Positions 28,070-39,050 of a stretch of DNA of 64,000 nucleotides are shown piece after piece; the first letter of the stretch is position 1; every line of letters starts with the position of its first letter. The notes beneath the pieces are model-generated. The model was not told the DNA's origin and did not search any database. It was given only the letters and a program-made list of their open reading frames with translations. The stretch comes from Glandiceps talaboti (Eukaryota > Hemichordata > Enteropneusta > Spengelidae). The stretch is taken from assembly GCF_964340395.1 (NCBI RefSeq), contig NC_135557.1:3285216-3349215 (forward strand), given 5' to 3'. Position numbers and translations under genes: made by a program.

Positions 28070-30871
28070 ATGGATGATTTTCTACAAAGTATGGAAAAAA
28101 TGAACATTTCATGTGTTCCCATGGAGGAATCCGATGCGTTACCGCTGTGTATTAATCGTGAGGAAAACCATAGAAGAAAAGTACGACGGGAAAGAAAGTT
28201 TCCACCAAACATGTTTGTTCGTTTACCCTACAATGTCTCACTGCCCCTGCCTCCCGAGAATGCCTTTTGTTCATTACGTATACCTACAAGCGGTAAAAAT
28301 AAAGTAAATATACCCTTTCAACCAATGACATCAGTTCCCGTCAAAACTGCAGACACTTATTTCCCTTCAGATGTAAATATTGATGATTTGAAGAAGGAAG
28401 TGACAACTAGCTATTCTCAACCAACACATGATCCTTTCCCTGTTGATGAAAGTGTCAAAACACGTGCACCAGCGTCCAATACACCCGAAAAAATGGTTCC
28501 AATTGAAATTTTTACCAAACCAATAACTTCAACACCTATTAAAACCATTCACCCCAATCAGAAGCGGGATACCGTCACATGTACACCCTCCCAACCAACA
28601 CCACTTCTGTGTGATATGGAAACTTTGATGGAGTTGTCAAAGAGAACGGAAACAGTGAAAAACAGTGAAGAAAAATTAATATTTAATCTTGACCTCGATT
28701 TATCAAAAGACTGTGAATTCAGTGATGTGTGCTACACACTGACATGTTGTTTGTTACCTTTCAACTGGAAGGTATGTACTTTGTACCGTCAAACAAAGGC
28801 CATGTTTACATATCTCGAGAAAGAGGAAATAGATCCATCGTCAAGTTTCCGTAATGTCCTTGCGTCTATTCAGAACGCTCTCAAAACACTGCTGAAAACT
28901 TTGAAAATGAAGCACGATAAGGATTCTTTCAATTGGATGGAATCAGAGTTGACTACAGAGATGAAGACAAAATTAACAACAATTGTTAAATTGAGCGGTG
29001 TGCATGGATCAAAAGATCCCATTTTGCTTCACGAAAACATATCACGTTACCTTACACATGAAGAACTAAGCCGACTTGTAACAAACGTGTCACATCACAA
29101 CAAGTCAAGTCGTCAGGTGGATGAAGTCCTTTTTGATTGTCTGTCACAACTGATGTTGTTGTCTCTCACCAAAAGATTGAAAGGCATTGTGAAGGGAATC
29201 AGACGGTCATTAACTTTGCTGATCGCGGCCGCATTTGTAGTTGCCACTCAAAAACCCGAACAAATGGAAGACCTTAACACCTATATACAAAGCAAGCACA
29301 TAGACTTTCACGAACAAGACGTGTCACCATTCGAAAAAGAGGCTATACTGACATATGCATCCAACAGCAAAACGGGCCTGATTTATCTCGTAAAACGTCT
29401 TGCAGAGAAACTCGACATTGTGTTGACCCATTACGACGACAGTGCAGTACTCGTTGACAACATTGTTTTGTTTTACAAAAATGTCATATTACCTTTCTTT
29501 ATATGTCTTGCTTCCATGTTAACTGAATGGAATGATGGGAAAGATTTCAATTTTAGTTATCTGAAAGCTTTGTCTTGCATTGAAACAGATTTGTGTTTTG
29601 ACCTGAACGTTTTTGTAATAGATACATGTTGTTCAAAACACGTGTCTGTAATACAAGAGTACGGACAATCTAGTGAGTACCTAAACTTACAACAAAAAAC
29701 GTTCTTGGAAAAACTGTGTGAATTTCTTAAAAATTATCCATCATGGTGGACATTTGAAAAACCTGTGTCATTTGACGAAGTCACTTGTTCGTTGGAAGAA
29801 TTTCAGAAAGACCACGTGAAGAAAAAAGATGTCTGTCGAGATTTGTTTGTGAAAATCGTGCAAGCATTTCCTTTGTTCACGTTTGCTTACTGCATACCTA
29901 TCAACGATGGAGGACGAACATCTTTGTTTCTAAATGCTGGTAGAGCATTTTGTAAAGAAGTGTTTTTGACTTGGCCCTTTGATTACAGTTCGCTTGAATT
30001 CCCAACAAAGTATACCTGTGTTGGTAACATGGAGGCCTACCTCGAACTACAGTATCACACACTGTCTCCTGCATGGCATGCCTATCAACAGTTACTATAT
30101 CATGTTTTAAATGTTGCCAAATTCGATGTAAACCTTTACACATGGTTGTTGGTTTCCGAACAGGGTTTGTCACCGTCTTCCTTAACCCAAGATTTGGTTA
30201 AAAAACTGACCAAAATCCCTGTCCCTATTGTAGTGACAGAGTTCACGCGAGACAAAGTTCTGAATGATGTGGTATCTCAGGTCATGTCAGGCGAGACACA
30301 TGCGATGACCCATAATGATGGACAATGTGAATTTGTTGGTATGGAAACAAAAGAAAATGACATTTTGAAAGTTGATAGGAGTGATGCCTTCAAATCATTT
30401 GAGTACTGTGTCCGAGCATTGGTTCGTGTTCAAGGGTCACCTATTTTAGGTACGATGTCATTGGACATGTACGACAAGGAATCTTTCACCAAAATGCCAA
30501 CTTGGTTTACGAAACTGGTTTCTCTTCGTCCTGTTCGTGACAAACCGGTAAAACAATCTTTGACATCGTCGGCAAAATACTGTTATGCTAATGTCAAAGT
30601 CGGTTCAGATGTATTATGTCTGTCGAATGACATTGATTTGAGAAAACAAATGCCCCTATGTCTTAGCAAAGAAAAAATGAAAGTGTATGTGCCCTCTCAA
30701 ATCATTCATGACTACATTGAAATGGTGGGTGATAAGAATCAGTCTTTGAACACAGCTTATTTGCAAATGTTTCATTTTATTAACCGGAACGACAACAGTG
30801 ATTTGGCAAAGACACTACAAGATATTTGGGAATCGTTGAAAGTGAATTATTTGCCTACTGCTCTGGCATAG
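28070..30871 (+). CDS. unknown 933-aa protein
   Basis: I do not recognise this large protein. The first 190 residues are Pro/Thr/Lys-rich and look disordered, with repeats of the kind EIFTKPITSTPIKT. Residues about 200-900 are folded and mostly helical, with scattered cysteines but no zinc motif. No signal peptide, ATPase or nuclease motif is visible. The length suits a tegument or helicase-primase accessory protein, but there is no direct support for either. Confidence 0.75.
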   Translation: MDDFLQSMEKMNISCVPMEESDALPLCINREENHRRKVRRERKFPPNMFVRLPYNVSLPLPPENAFCSLRIPTSGKNKVNIPFQPMTSVPVKTADTYFPSDVNIDDLKKEVTTSYSQPTHDPFPVDESVKTRAPASNTPEKMVPIEIFTKPITSTPIKTIHPNQKRDTVTCTPSQPTPLLCDMETLMELSKRTETVKNSEEKLIFNLDLDLSKDCEFSDVCYTLTCCLLPFNWKVCTLYRQTKAMFTYLEKEEIDPSSSFRNVLASIQNALKTLLKTLKMKHDKDSFNWMESELTTEMKTKLTTIVKLSGVHGSKDPILLHENISRYLTHEELSRLVTNVSHHNKSSRQVDEVLFDCLSQLMLLSLTKRLKGIVKGIRRSLTLLIAAAFVVATQKPEQMEDLNTYIQSKHIDFHEQDVSPFEKEAILTYASNSKTGLIYLVKRLAEKLDIVLTHYDDSAVLVDNIVLFYKNVILPFFICLASMLTEWNDGKDFNFSYLKALSCIETDLCFDLNVFVIDTCCSKHVSVIQEYGQSSEYLNLQQKTFLEKLCEFLKNYPSWWTFEKPVSFDEVTCSLEEFQKDHVKKKDVCRDLFVKIVQAFPLFTFAYCIPINDGGRTSLFLNAGRAFCKEVFLTWPFDYSSLEFPTKYTCVGNMEAYLELQYHTLSPAWHAYQQLLYHVLNVAKFDVNLYTWLLVSEQGLSPSSLTQDLVKKLTKIPVPIVVTEFTRDKVLNDVVSQVMSGETHAMTHNDGQCEFVGMETKENDILKVDRSDAFKSFEYCVRALVRVQGSPILGTMSLDMYDKESFTKMPTWFTKLVSLRPVRDKPVKQSLTSSAKYCYANVKVGSDVLCLSNDIDLRKQMPLCLSKEKMKVYVPSQIIHDYIEMVGDKNQSLNTAYLQMFHFINRNDNSDLAKTLQDIWESLKVNYLPTALA

Positions 30872-31229
30872 GTATACTAATGTGGTATACCAAACGAAAA
30901 AACCAAAGGATTGATGATGGTGGTAGTCCATGATGACCTGACTTTTCTGGCATTAGGATTGGTTGTTTTGTTTGTTCTTTGTTTGCAATTCTTTTTTCTC
31001 GTGTGTATTTTCCTGAAAATACCAAGATGTCTACCATCAACAACACATGTGAGGAACAACAACAGTTGGCCAGAGCCACCAGATTTTACCTAAATAAACA
31101 GCAAAGATATTTTGCCTTGCTTTGCATTTCTAAGCATGTGTTTGTTTGTTTGTTTGTTTGTTTGTTTGTTTGTTTGTTTGTTTGTTTGTTTACTTTTTAG
31201 TGTGTGTGTGTGTGTGTGTGAGTGAGTGT
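30872..31229. repeat. intergenic with TTTG and GT microsatellites
   Basis: No gene is seen. An array of about 15 TTTG/GTTT units (31137-31195) and a GT run (about 31200-31220) lie between two convergent genes. They may be assembly-sensitive and variable in length. Confidence 0.8.
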
Positions 31230-33266
31230 TCAACAAACACCATCGATATATGCTATACGATCTGATCGACACAGAGTGAATTCGAAGTTTTTGGTTGTAA
31301 AATTCAAAATAATCTCATATCTCATGAACAATCTTCTAGCCCAGTGGAAATTTCTGTCACAATCAAACAATACAATCTTGTCTGCTCCTTCGTTTCTTCC
31401 TTTCAAGGGCAATGTAGGAGTAGTGGTTGCAGTCTCTATTTCTCGTTTGTTGAAGAGAATGTCTTTGCTTTGAAATGGGTCTTCATTGTTGTTCATTATT
31501 ATTCCTTCCCATTTGTCCAGTGTCATGTCATACACAGAACATTCAATGATGAACTCCAAGGTGTCCGTCATACTAAAGAGGCCAACACAAACAATACCAA
31601 AGGCAGGCACATGAAACAAAGATGGCATGTATCTACCTCGAGTAATTGTGTCGGGATATGCTATGGCCCTGGTCTCAAGGTGGTTCAATACACCCCAATT
31701 AGGGGCACTGTACGTGTTTGCAACAATCTCATTGGTGGACATAACTTCACTATTAAACTCGACTTGTATCACGTGCATACTTTCGTCTCTAGCATTAGTG
31801 GCTGTAAAAATACAACATGTGTTTGGGCCCATTGTTACAGCACACATAGTTCTGTTACCCAAATCTATGTCTGTAGGGATTTGAAAGAAATCGCACAATT
31901 TGATCACGTGATGATTCAACCGTGAAGAAATTATTCGCCAAGAACTGTTCGCATTTGCAAAAGTCAAACACTGATTGTCAGTTATGTCTTTGATAATCAA
32001 AATGTCCTTGAAATTGACTATTTCAAAGAAACCAATGTCTTCTTCGAGAGGTAATCTAGCGATGTCACTAACAAGCATACTGTTAAAGTGACATGTTAGA
32101 TTCCATTTCGGTAGGCAACTTTCATCTGTTGAATTACAAGCAAAATTCGTCCCCACAATCATTATTTTCTCTTCTGCTGCAAAGACACAGAACACCCTGT
32201 GACGATCAAGAACTGTGATGTCATATTCTCTACCCTTAGAGGTATTGCTCGGAAACGTGTACAGGACGTCTGTGTTTGTAGGTCTCGTCCCTTTTTCATG
32301 TAGTACAGAGTATTTGTCGTAAACATATAACCATCCTTTAGAAAACGACAGTTGTCTATATGTATGGTCTTTTGGAGCATTTGTCGTCTTACGCATACTG
32401 TCTGTTATAGATTTAGTGATGGCTTTACTCAAATGATCTTCAAGGGCCTCTCCTGCTGTTGTTTCCAGGAATGGATAATTGGAAATAATGTGTTGTTGGC
32501 ACGAGTTCAGCAGTGAACCTTCAATATGAGTTTGTAAAAGATCATAAACTGCATTGTCGATCAGTTGGGATAAACAATTGTCCTCTGGATGGATCGCTAA
32601 AAAGATTCTGGCTATGTCAGTATGACACTCGTGATTCATTGCATGGTTCTGCCACGTTTTAACAATGTTATAGACATCTCTTTCTGTCCCAATATATCTG
32701 GTTTTACGCTTAACGAATGACAACATGGTCTCTGTGTCCCATGTTCTGAAACTTGTCTCGACAAACATGAAAATTTCAGTCACTACAGCTGCGACTGCAT
32801 CAATCAACCCATCACATGCACTGACATTTCTCAGTCGACTTATTTTTTGGAAGTAGTCTAAGAGATGTGTCACTGTCGTGTGACTCCCTATGACAGTAAA
32901 CAGGCTTTCTCTTTCGAGGAGTTTGTGTTTGAGAGCATCAAAAAAGGGTTTCATATTCAGAAAGTCTGCTGCCATTGTTACTTTTGCGATGTTTTCATCA
33001 GACAGTGTGAAACGATTCCTTCTGAGATTATCATCTCTATACAAGATAACATCATGTATTTTTCCGTCAATTGCAAATTTGATAAAAAGATGCCAAAATT
33101 CCTCTGGGATGTAGTTCATTCTCAGTGAACTTAGATGAATGGCATCATGACCAGCAATGTCGTGAAAACGAATATGGCCACTTAGGAAAGGAATGTTTGC
33201 ACGGAGACGGTCGACAGGTACAGAGTAACTCTCCTTACCTACAAATAGGAGTATTTTGCCGTCCAT
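31230..33266 (-). CDS. 678-aa BTB-BACK protein
   Basis: The BTB domain spans residues about 1-110 (SVPVDRLRANIPFLSGHIRF, MNYIPEEFWHLFIKF, VTMAADFLNMKPFFDAL). BACK-like helices run from about 115 to 240. Residues about 290-670 are probably a beta-propeller, but the kelch Gly-Gly signature is not evident. The protein is paralogous to the 769-aa gene and to the broken copy at 1876. As a possible Cullin-3 adaptor it could redirect host ubiquitination, a strategy known from poxvirus BTB-kelch proteins. The promoter core TTAGTATAAATGG is shared with the truncated copy and the H3-like gene. Confidence 0.87.
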   Translation of the reverse strand: MDGKILLFVGKESYSVPVDRLRANIPFLSGHIRFHDIAGHDAIHLSSLRMNYIPEEFWHLFIKFAIDGKIHDVILYRDDNLRRNRFTLSDENIAKVTMAADFLNMKPFFDALKHKLLERESLFTVIGSHTTVTHLLDYFQKISRLRNVSACDGLIDAVAAVVTEIFMFVETSFRTWDTETMLSFVKRKTRYIGTERDVYNIVKTWQNHAMNHECHTDIARIFLAIHPEDNCLSQLIDNAVYDLLQTHIEGSLLNSCQQHIISNYPFLETTAGEALEDHLSKAITKSITDSMRKTTNAPKDHTYRQLSFSKGWLYVYDKYSVLHEKGTRPTNTDVLYTFPSNTSKGREYDITVLDRHRVFCVFAAEEKIMIVGTNFACNSTDESCLPKWNLTCHFNSMLVSDIARLPLEEDIGFFEIVNFKDILIIKDITDNQCLTFANANSSWRIISSRLNHHVIKLCDFFQIPTDIDLGNRTMCAVTMGPNTCCIFTATNARDESMHVIQVEFNSEVMSTNEIVANTYSAPNWGVLNHLETRAIAYPDTITRGRYMPSLFHVPAFGIVCVGLFSMTDTLEFIIECSVYDMTLDKWEGIIMNNNEDPFQSKDILFNKREIETATTTPTLPLKGRNEGADKIVLFDCDRNFHWARRLFMRYEIILNFTTKNFEFTLCRSDRIAYIDGVC

Positions 33267-33369
33267 ACTTTGACTTAAAATACTAAATAAAAAAAATCCA
33301 TTTATACTAATTTTTACAAAAGAGACTTGTTTGATTGAATGAACTTTTTTTATATTACAATTGTGGCTT

Positions 33370-34524
33370 TCATCTGTACAACGTAGATTTCCGATGTCTC
33401 GCTTTTGATTTCTTGCTGTGGGCTCTGTACACCAAACACGTTGTGCTTACAATGACAGCAAGCACACTGACGGCAATGACTGCACCAACTAGTATGTCGA
33501 TGTTTTCTTTTTCATTCTCGGAGGGATTCTCTGTGGTACCTACATGGAATGTGCGAGTGTTCTTTAGTTTTCTTTTCCTCCCGACTATTTGTATGGGTTC
33601 GTGATTGAGTAACTGATCCGAGTGGTGCTCTGTCACAGTTTCCATAGTCGGCAACAATGTCTTCGACCTCACTGGACACTCTGCTGGATTCAGAACCCAA
33701 TTGTTCACGGTTTCACCAACCTCGGCAAACTTTAGCATTTTGCAGTCACATTTAGCCGTGTATGTTTGGCAGTGGTATGCAGAATTGTTCCAGTGACTAA
33801 CACAATCGAATATTTTCTTGCAAGGCTGATATCTTTTCCCAATGAAAACATTTTCCACACATTTGCAACGATGTTCTTCATTTGACAGTTGGAGAGAGTT
33901 ACATGTGGGTAAATGCATTATGCCTGGCGATCGGTTCCACAATGTTAGACAACCATGTGTTGGTAATGTGTTTTGATTTGTGCAAGTTTGCAATACACCA
34001 TCCCTCAAAAAACAGTTGTTGTTGTTGTAATCGTCATTGTCAGGCAGACACTTTTGTTTTATGATGAGTTTTTGATTTAGGGTTGGACGAGAACAATGCA
34101 TGGTACCATTACACGTGCAATCCATTAAGTCACACACAATCTTTCTGGATTTTCCTGGATAGTTGACTCGTTGAAAATGACAAGCATCCAGTAACGTGCA
34201 TCTGTCTTGTTGCCTATCAGTACATTGCTTTTCCAAATTGAAGTTGCAAACAGATTCTGTGCTGATGGCTTTGTTTTTCAACCACCAAGCAAGACAGTTT
34301 GTAGACGGTATTGGTATGTCACAATTTGCACCTACCATGCCATTTGCATTGCATGTACATATAGTGTCTTCTGTGTTGTGTTTATTTATTAGTTCTCGTC
34401 CCTTTCCATTGTTACAAGACTTGTCTGTGATCTCGTATTGCAGGTTTCCTTGTTGGGAAGTCAATGTCGTGACCAGTGTGAGATACAGTAAGCTACACAA
34501 TAAAACTGTTGCGTTTTGTTTCAT
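33370..34524 (-). CDS. type I membrane glycoprotein with EGF-like motif
   Basis: A signal peptide (residues 1-22, VLLCSLLYLTLVTTLTS) is followed by a Cys-rich ectodomain of about 310 residues with several N-glycosylation sites. Residues 48-72 (TICTCNANGMVGANCD) resemble the C-terminal half of an EGF domain. A membrane helix (about 342-366, ILVGAVIAVSVLAVIVSTTCLVY) precedes a short basic tail with Arg/Lys/Ser. It is probably a virion envelope or infected-cell surface protein. I know of no specific homologue. Confidence 0.82.
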   Translation of the reverse strand: MKQNATVLLCSLLYLTLVTTLTSQQGNLQYEITDKSCNNGKGRELINKHNTEDTICTCNANGMVGANCDIPIPSTNCLAWWLKNKAISTESVCNFNLEKQCTDRQQDRCTLLDACHFQRVNYPGKSRKIVCDLMDCTCNGTMHCSRPTLNQKLIIKQKCLPDNDDYNNNNCFLRDGVLQTCTNQNTLPTHGCLTLWNRSPGIMHLPTCNSLQLSNEEHRCKCVENVFIGKRYQPCKKIFDCVSHWNNSAYHCQTYTAKCDCKMLKFAEVGETVNNWVLNPAECPVRSKTLLPTMETVTEHHSDQLLNHEPIQIVGRKRKLKNTRTFHVGTTENPSENEKENIDILVGAVIAVSVLAVIVSTTCLVYRAHSKKSKARHRKSTLYR

Positions 34525-34644
34525 GACTTGATAGCTATAGTTTTATTTTCGTCTTGAAAATACTGCACGTGTACGTTAGTATTCACATACACAGCTACAT
34601 AAGTAGATGTACACCAGTTGTTTAGAAGCATTTGTGCAGGCAAC

Positions 34645-35997
34645 ATGTTTGACAGGTATAACAGGGCTGATCTTGTGTGTTTTAGCTATGCTGACCAGAT
34701 TGGCCGATGCCAATTCGTTGTATTACCTAAATCAAACCTCGAAAAATATGTTCCGTTCTTGGCGGCAAGATTGTCATGGCCTTACAAAACTCTTGACATA
34801 GTGGATGGTCTAAAGACAATACATTTGACACCACATGCTTACTTGGGTACTGAAAATGTGACTGCCTTTGGGTGGTTAATGAAATATGTTTCACTCCATT
34901 GTGAATTCGGAAAGTATTACCTACACATGCTGAAAGACGACCCGCCATTGAGCGAACTGACATCCATTGTAACCGTTGCTGACTATTTGGGGATGGATTG
35001 GTTCATTAGAGACATTGCATCGAAAACCATAGCAATGTATCGCCACAAAAAAAAACCTGCAAATGCATTAGAGGAATTATTCAATGTGGTTGGAAAACTC
35101 GCCATAACCTTTGACGTAAATAATCCTAGCATCTCACTGTTCATAGAAAAAGTTATATTTGAAGCTTTAACACCACGTCAATTGCATCGAGTCTGTCACT
35201 GTTCTGTAGGCACAAAGAGTAGGAGACCACAAATGATAAAAAACGTCACAGCTACGGAAATGACAGATTTGTGGAAGACTGTTCAGGAATGTGATATCAC
35301 GACAACTCTTGGTCATTCTAACTGGTCGGTCCCAATATTCATACTGATTGTTGACATTCTGACCAATGGAAGGGCGGCCAAAAGAGTGAAACATAAATTC
35401 AGCAAGATCATATTTTCATTTGCCTTGCATTTCTTCTTGGCCAAATGCAACGAAATGCAAGATGATGAAACTGACGAGTTTGTCAGATACTTCCTAACGA
35501 GTTTTACAGATCTGATGAGTCACGTGGTCAAAGTGAGGTTCCATGTTCTGAGCAGTCTATTCGAATACATTAATCCGAGTAGAATGTACATCCTTTCGGG
35601 TGTGTCCATGTACAAACAGTTTCCCAAAATTCTACCCGACCAGTGTCCTAACTGTTGTACTAACCTTGGAAGTAGTAAAATAAAGTGCCAGCGTTGTCAA
35701 ACGATCACGTGTTCCCTTTGCACGTTGGAATGTTTGCAGTGTAAGGGAGAGTACTGTTTGAACTGTGAACCGTTTGTATGTGGAGACCAATACATTGAAG
35801 ATTGCATTGAAACGGAATTCTGCAACAGTATCATAGCACGTTTTCTTTTCATAGACGTGACCTGCATGAACTGCGTCATGTCAACTGATCCTGAAAGGAA
35901 AACGGAGGTGTTCTTGAGTGGTAATGCAGAAGGAATTCATCCGAGGTTTCGAAACCAAGTTTACTTTCTGTTTACTTTGAGGTATGTCACGATATGA
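34645..35997 (+). CDS. BTB-like protein with C-terminal zinc cluster
   Basis: The frame opens earlier at a TTG, but the first ATG is at 34645 (450 aa). The N-terminal part has a divergent BTB fold, ending in TSIVTVADYLGMDWFIRDI, the same helix pattern as in the BTB-BACK proteins of this window. A BACK-like helical region follows. Near residues 333-375 there is a dense cysteine array (CPNC, CQRC, CSLC, CLQCKGEYCLNC) that should bind at least two zinc ions; its layout recalls B-box or RING-like zinc ribbons but is not a canonical RING. The combination suggests a ubiquitin-related adaptor (inference). Confidence 0.8.
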   Translation: MFDRYNRADLVCFSYADQIGRCQFVVLPKSNLEKYVPFLAARLSWPYKTLDIVDGLKTIHLTPHAYLGTENVTAFGWLMKYVSLHCEFGKYYLHMLKDDPPLSELTSIVTVADYLGMDWFIRDIASKTIAMYRHKKKPANALEELFNVVGKLAITFDVNNPSISLFIEKVIFEALTPRQLHRVCHCSVGTKSRRPQMIKNVTATEMTDLWKTVQECDITTTLGHSNWSVPIFILIVDILTNGRAAKRVKHKFSKIIFSFALHFFLAKCNEMQDDETDEFVRYFLTSFTDLMSHVVKVRFHVLSSLFEYINPSRMYILSGVSMYKQFPKILPDQCPNCCTNLGSSKIKCQRCQTITCSLCTLECLQCKGEYCLNCEPFVCGDQYIEDCIETEFCNSIIARFLFIDVTCMNCVMSTDPERKTEVFLSGNAEGIHPRFRNQVYFLFTLRYVTI

Positions 35998-36060
35998 ATT
36001 CATATAAACATTACAAACATTGGATACGAACACTCATTTGCAGACAGACAGTGAGAGGAG

Positions 36061-38862
36061 ATGGACAGTGAAGATTTTGGCATTTTACTGGAATACCTTC
36101 CCAGCATTAAATCCTACGAATGGACACCTGTCAGAGAAACAGATTGTCGACGTGTAATATGGCACGTTGGCAACCGAGAGAAATCCAAGTTATGTCACTT
36201 TTACACCATAATGCCCTGGAATGCACTACCCGTTGTCATTTGCAAAGCCATAGTGACAGAAGAGGATCTTGTCATTGCCAACTCTGTCATTCAGTATGTC
36301 AGAGCAAGTGTTTTCGAAAAGGCTCATTGGAATAAGAAATCATTCAGAAACCTAAAAAAGAATCATAAGTCGAGGGAGAGGGAATTCAATCCTTTGTTGG
36401 TACAGTTTGTCATACCATACATGTACCATAAACAGGGTTTGGATGTAGCAACCTGTCATGCGAGATGTATGATTCAAGAGAAAATTGATATGTTTTTTGC
36501 CTCTGATGACAAAGACGGTTTCATTAAAACTGTTGAAGATATGATTCAAAGGGAAAAAGATGAGTTTCTGGTCATGCTAGAGTCTAATTTCACTCACAAT
36601 CCAGGTATACCCGTGAAAAATGCCCGTGCCTTCTGGCAAAAATCACTCTTACCAGCAAGAATACCGGTAGAAGTTGCTTTGGAAGCAAGTACTTTCGAAG
36701 GAACATGGAGCGTTCTTGTTTCTTGTCCAGTGAGTAGGTTACACGATGCGAATTGGCATAGCAAACGGCATGTCGATGTGATAAGCGAATGGGGAAGTAG
36801 GGAAGGGTCGACCATTCTCCTTGTCTATGCTGTGAACGAAAAAGATCCCCTCTCACATTCGTTCTATCTGTTGTGGGCACTGCCGGCCACAGAGCAGCGC
36901 AAGAAACACATGTCAACACCTATAGAAGGTGAAACTTTGATAACAAGTGATGAATTACAAAATGCCACTTTTGTTGGTGTGTTAGCAAGTTCTTCAGCAA
37001 CAGTGTACTGTAATTTAGCCAGGGAAAGGGTGGTAATGTCACCACCATACAATCACTTACAGCAAATTCGCCGTCCAATAGATAATGATATCCACATCCT
37101 AATAGAAAATATGGATGACAGGCAGACTTATGAAAATTGTAGCCTCATCCGGGTTCTTTTCTCTACATGCCCATCGACATATACTCTCAAAAAGATGAAA
37201 GTAAACACCACTCAATGCCATGCCCTTCTTCAGACATGTACAGTGAAATGTTATGTGAGATCACCACCGTGTTTTGTGCCCCGATTGGTCTGTACATTTG
37301 AGACTGAGCCTGTACATCTCATTGATGCAGACAGTATTTGTTTTCAAGAGATAAGGGAAAGTGGTGTGGAAATCAATTGGGTAGCAGAGCAATCAAGAGA
37401 CGATTCAAATTTAACAGGTTTTCAAGTAATCTGTGCAGTCAGAGATGTGCTGGCCATCGGTTTGGGCCAACACGCACTGTGGAATGAATACAGTGGTCAT
37501 TACGATAAGTATTATGTCAGTTGTCTTGGAGAGTTATACAGACATGTGACATTATTCGAACAGAAATTCCTAGATGAGTGTTTTCGCTTGCCGACACTGT
37601 CCACGTGGAAAAGAGTAGAAAGAGAAATTTTGGATTTTGCTGACAAGAGTGTGAAGAACTTATACTTAGATGCATACAAGCGACAACTGTGGGACATGTA
37701 CAGGTATGCCTATGTGTTTGTCGAAAGCAAGAGTACTCTTGAAAGTTATGCAACGGAACCCATTGAAGTGTTGTATGCAACAAATTTGTGGGACAAAACG
37801 TGGGGTATTCATCTTTTCGTATGGACACCTGGAGACATGCCAAAGTACTTGACGTTTGTTGATAAAACAAATCATCAGTTATTTCACAGTGTCTATGTCG
37901 CTGGCACAAATCTGGGAAATACGCCCGCAGCACTAATGTCAATACCGCCAGATGCACATTTCGTCCAAGAAAGTCTTGTCAATGAGTATGATAGAGCAAC
38001 TTATCATTTCGTACCCGATTGTGCTCGACCTTCACATATAAAGGTTGGTGACTTTGATGCTTTGGTCAATACCAATGAAGAATTTACACCTGTTGTATTT
38101 CCTGAGGCATTTGCCAGTCACGACTTCCCACAGGTCAAAGGCCATGGTATGGGTTTTACAGTTTTGGCAGTGAGGGCAGCTGTCATATATCATTTTTACA
38201 ATGCCTATGCTTGTGGACGTGTTGACGAAGTTCCAGTCTACGATTTGATACAAGACAAGTTGAAAACAGCTGCAGCCAATCCCACATATAAATGTTTACG
38301 AAACTTAGGAGAAATGGTAAAAGTCGAATTCGAGGAAGACAAACTGAATTACTGGTCAGCATTGATAGAATACGACAGTGATATGCAAAAGTATTTGAAA
38401 GGTCGTAGGTCCATTCCAGTATTGATTTCAACAGGTGACGTGGACACATCTGAATATCTGTGTTGTTTGGTCAGACATCCAGGAATTCCTGAACCATTTA
38501 TCTTGGCAAATATCAAGAAAGACGAAGCATTGATCCAGTCTGTCATTGATCATCGGTCCATTGACTGTCGATATTTCCAAACTGCTTTTGACAATGGAGA
38601 TTTCTTTGTCCATGCTTTGAACAAAATAAATCATTTTCAAAGAAATTCGCAGATGAACCAATTCGAAATCTTACTCACACTTGCAGGCATGATGGAAAAG
38701 AAGGGAGTACCATTTAATGCAAACATGTTTAAGATTATGAAAAGCAAACTTGTGCATTATTTCTCAAAGCGCTTTTACTGCCCGGCCAATTACTCGTCAC
38801 TAGAGAAATGGTCTGAAGAGAATTTAGATTCTTTAATACAAGACGTTTTAGTGCAAATGTAA
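36061..38862 (+). CDS. unknown 933-aa protein
   Basis: I do not recognise this large soluble protein. It has no signal peptide, membrane segment, P-loop or nuclease motif. The N-terminus is mixed, a basic stretch (KSFRNLKKNHKSRERE) lies near residue 95, and the middle is beta-rich. The start is 63 bp after the upstream stop. AATAAA follows the stop (around 38899). It has the same length as the gene at 28070, but I see no similarity, so this is a coincidence. Confidence 0.75.
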   Translation: MDSEDFGILLEYLPSIKSYEWTPVRETDCRRVIWHVGNREKSKLCHFYTIMPWNALPVVICKAIVTEEDLVIANSVIQYVRASVFEKAHWNKKSFRNLKKNHKSREREFNPLLVQFVIPYMYHKQGLDVATCHARCMIQEKIDMFFASDDKDGFIKTVEDMIQREKDEFLVMLESNFTHNPGIPVKNARAFWQKSLLPARIPVEVALEASTFEGTWSVLVSCPVSRLHDANWHSKRHVDVISEWGSREGSTILLVYAVNEKDPLSHSFYLLWALPATEQRKKHMSTPIEGETLITSDELQNATFVGVLASSSATVYCNLARERVVMSPPYNHLQQIRRPIDNDIHILIENMDDRQTYENCSLIRVLFSTCPSTYTLKKMKVNTTQCHALLQTCTVKCYVRSPPCFVPRLVCTFETEPVHLIDADSICFQEIRESGVEINWVAEQSRDDSNLTGFQVICAVRDVLAIGLGQHALWNEYSGHYDKYYVSCLGELYRHVTLFEQKFLDECFRLPTLSTWKRVEREILDFADKSVKNLYLDAYKRQLWDMYRYAYVFVESKSTLESYATEPIEVLYATNLWDKTWGIHLFVWTPGDMPKYLTFVDKTNHQLFHSVYVAGTNLGNTPAALMSIPPDAHFVQESLVNEYDRATYHFVPDCARPSHIKVGDFDALVNTNEEFTPVVFPEAFASHDFPQVKGHGMGFTVLAVRAAVIYHFYNAYACGRVDEVPVYDLIQDKLKTAAANPTYKCLRNLGEMVKVEFEEDKLNYWSALIEYDSDMQKYLKGRRSIPVLISTGDVDTSEYLCCLVRHPGIPEPFILANIKKDEALIQSVIDHRSIDCRYFQTAFDNGDFFVHALNKINHFQRNSQMNQFEILLTLAGMMEKKGVPFNANMFKIMKSKLVHYFSKRFYCPANYSSLEKWSEENLDSLIQDVLVQM

Positions 38863-39050
38863 ATTCTTTTGACATGTGCAAAAAAAAAAGAGAAGGAAAT
38901 AAACTTTTTAATTCATACAACAGTAGTCTTGTTTTTAATGTTTACATATCAGCAAACACGTGCTCATGCATACACATGCATTCTCGCTTTCTCTGTCTTC
39001 TTTTAGAGTATTAACGTATACTGTTTTTCATGTCGTATCTACTATTAAGA

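Noticed and set aside
28070-38862. Two 933-aa proteins as paralogues
   Set aside because: Equal length only; no shared motifs were found by eye.
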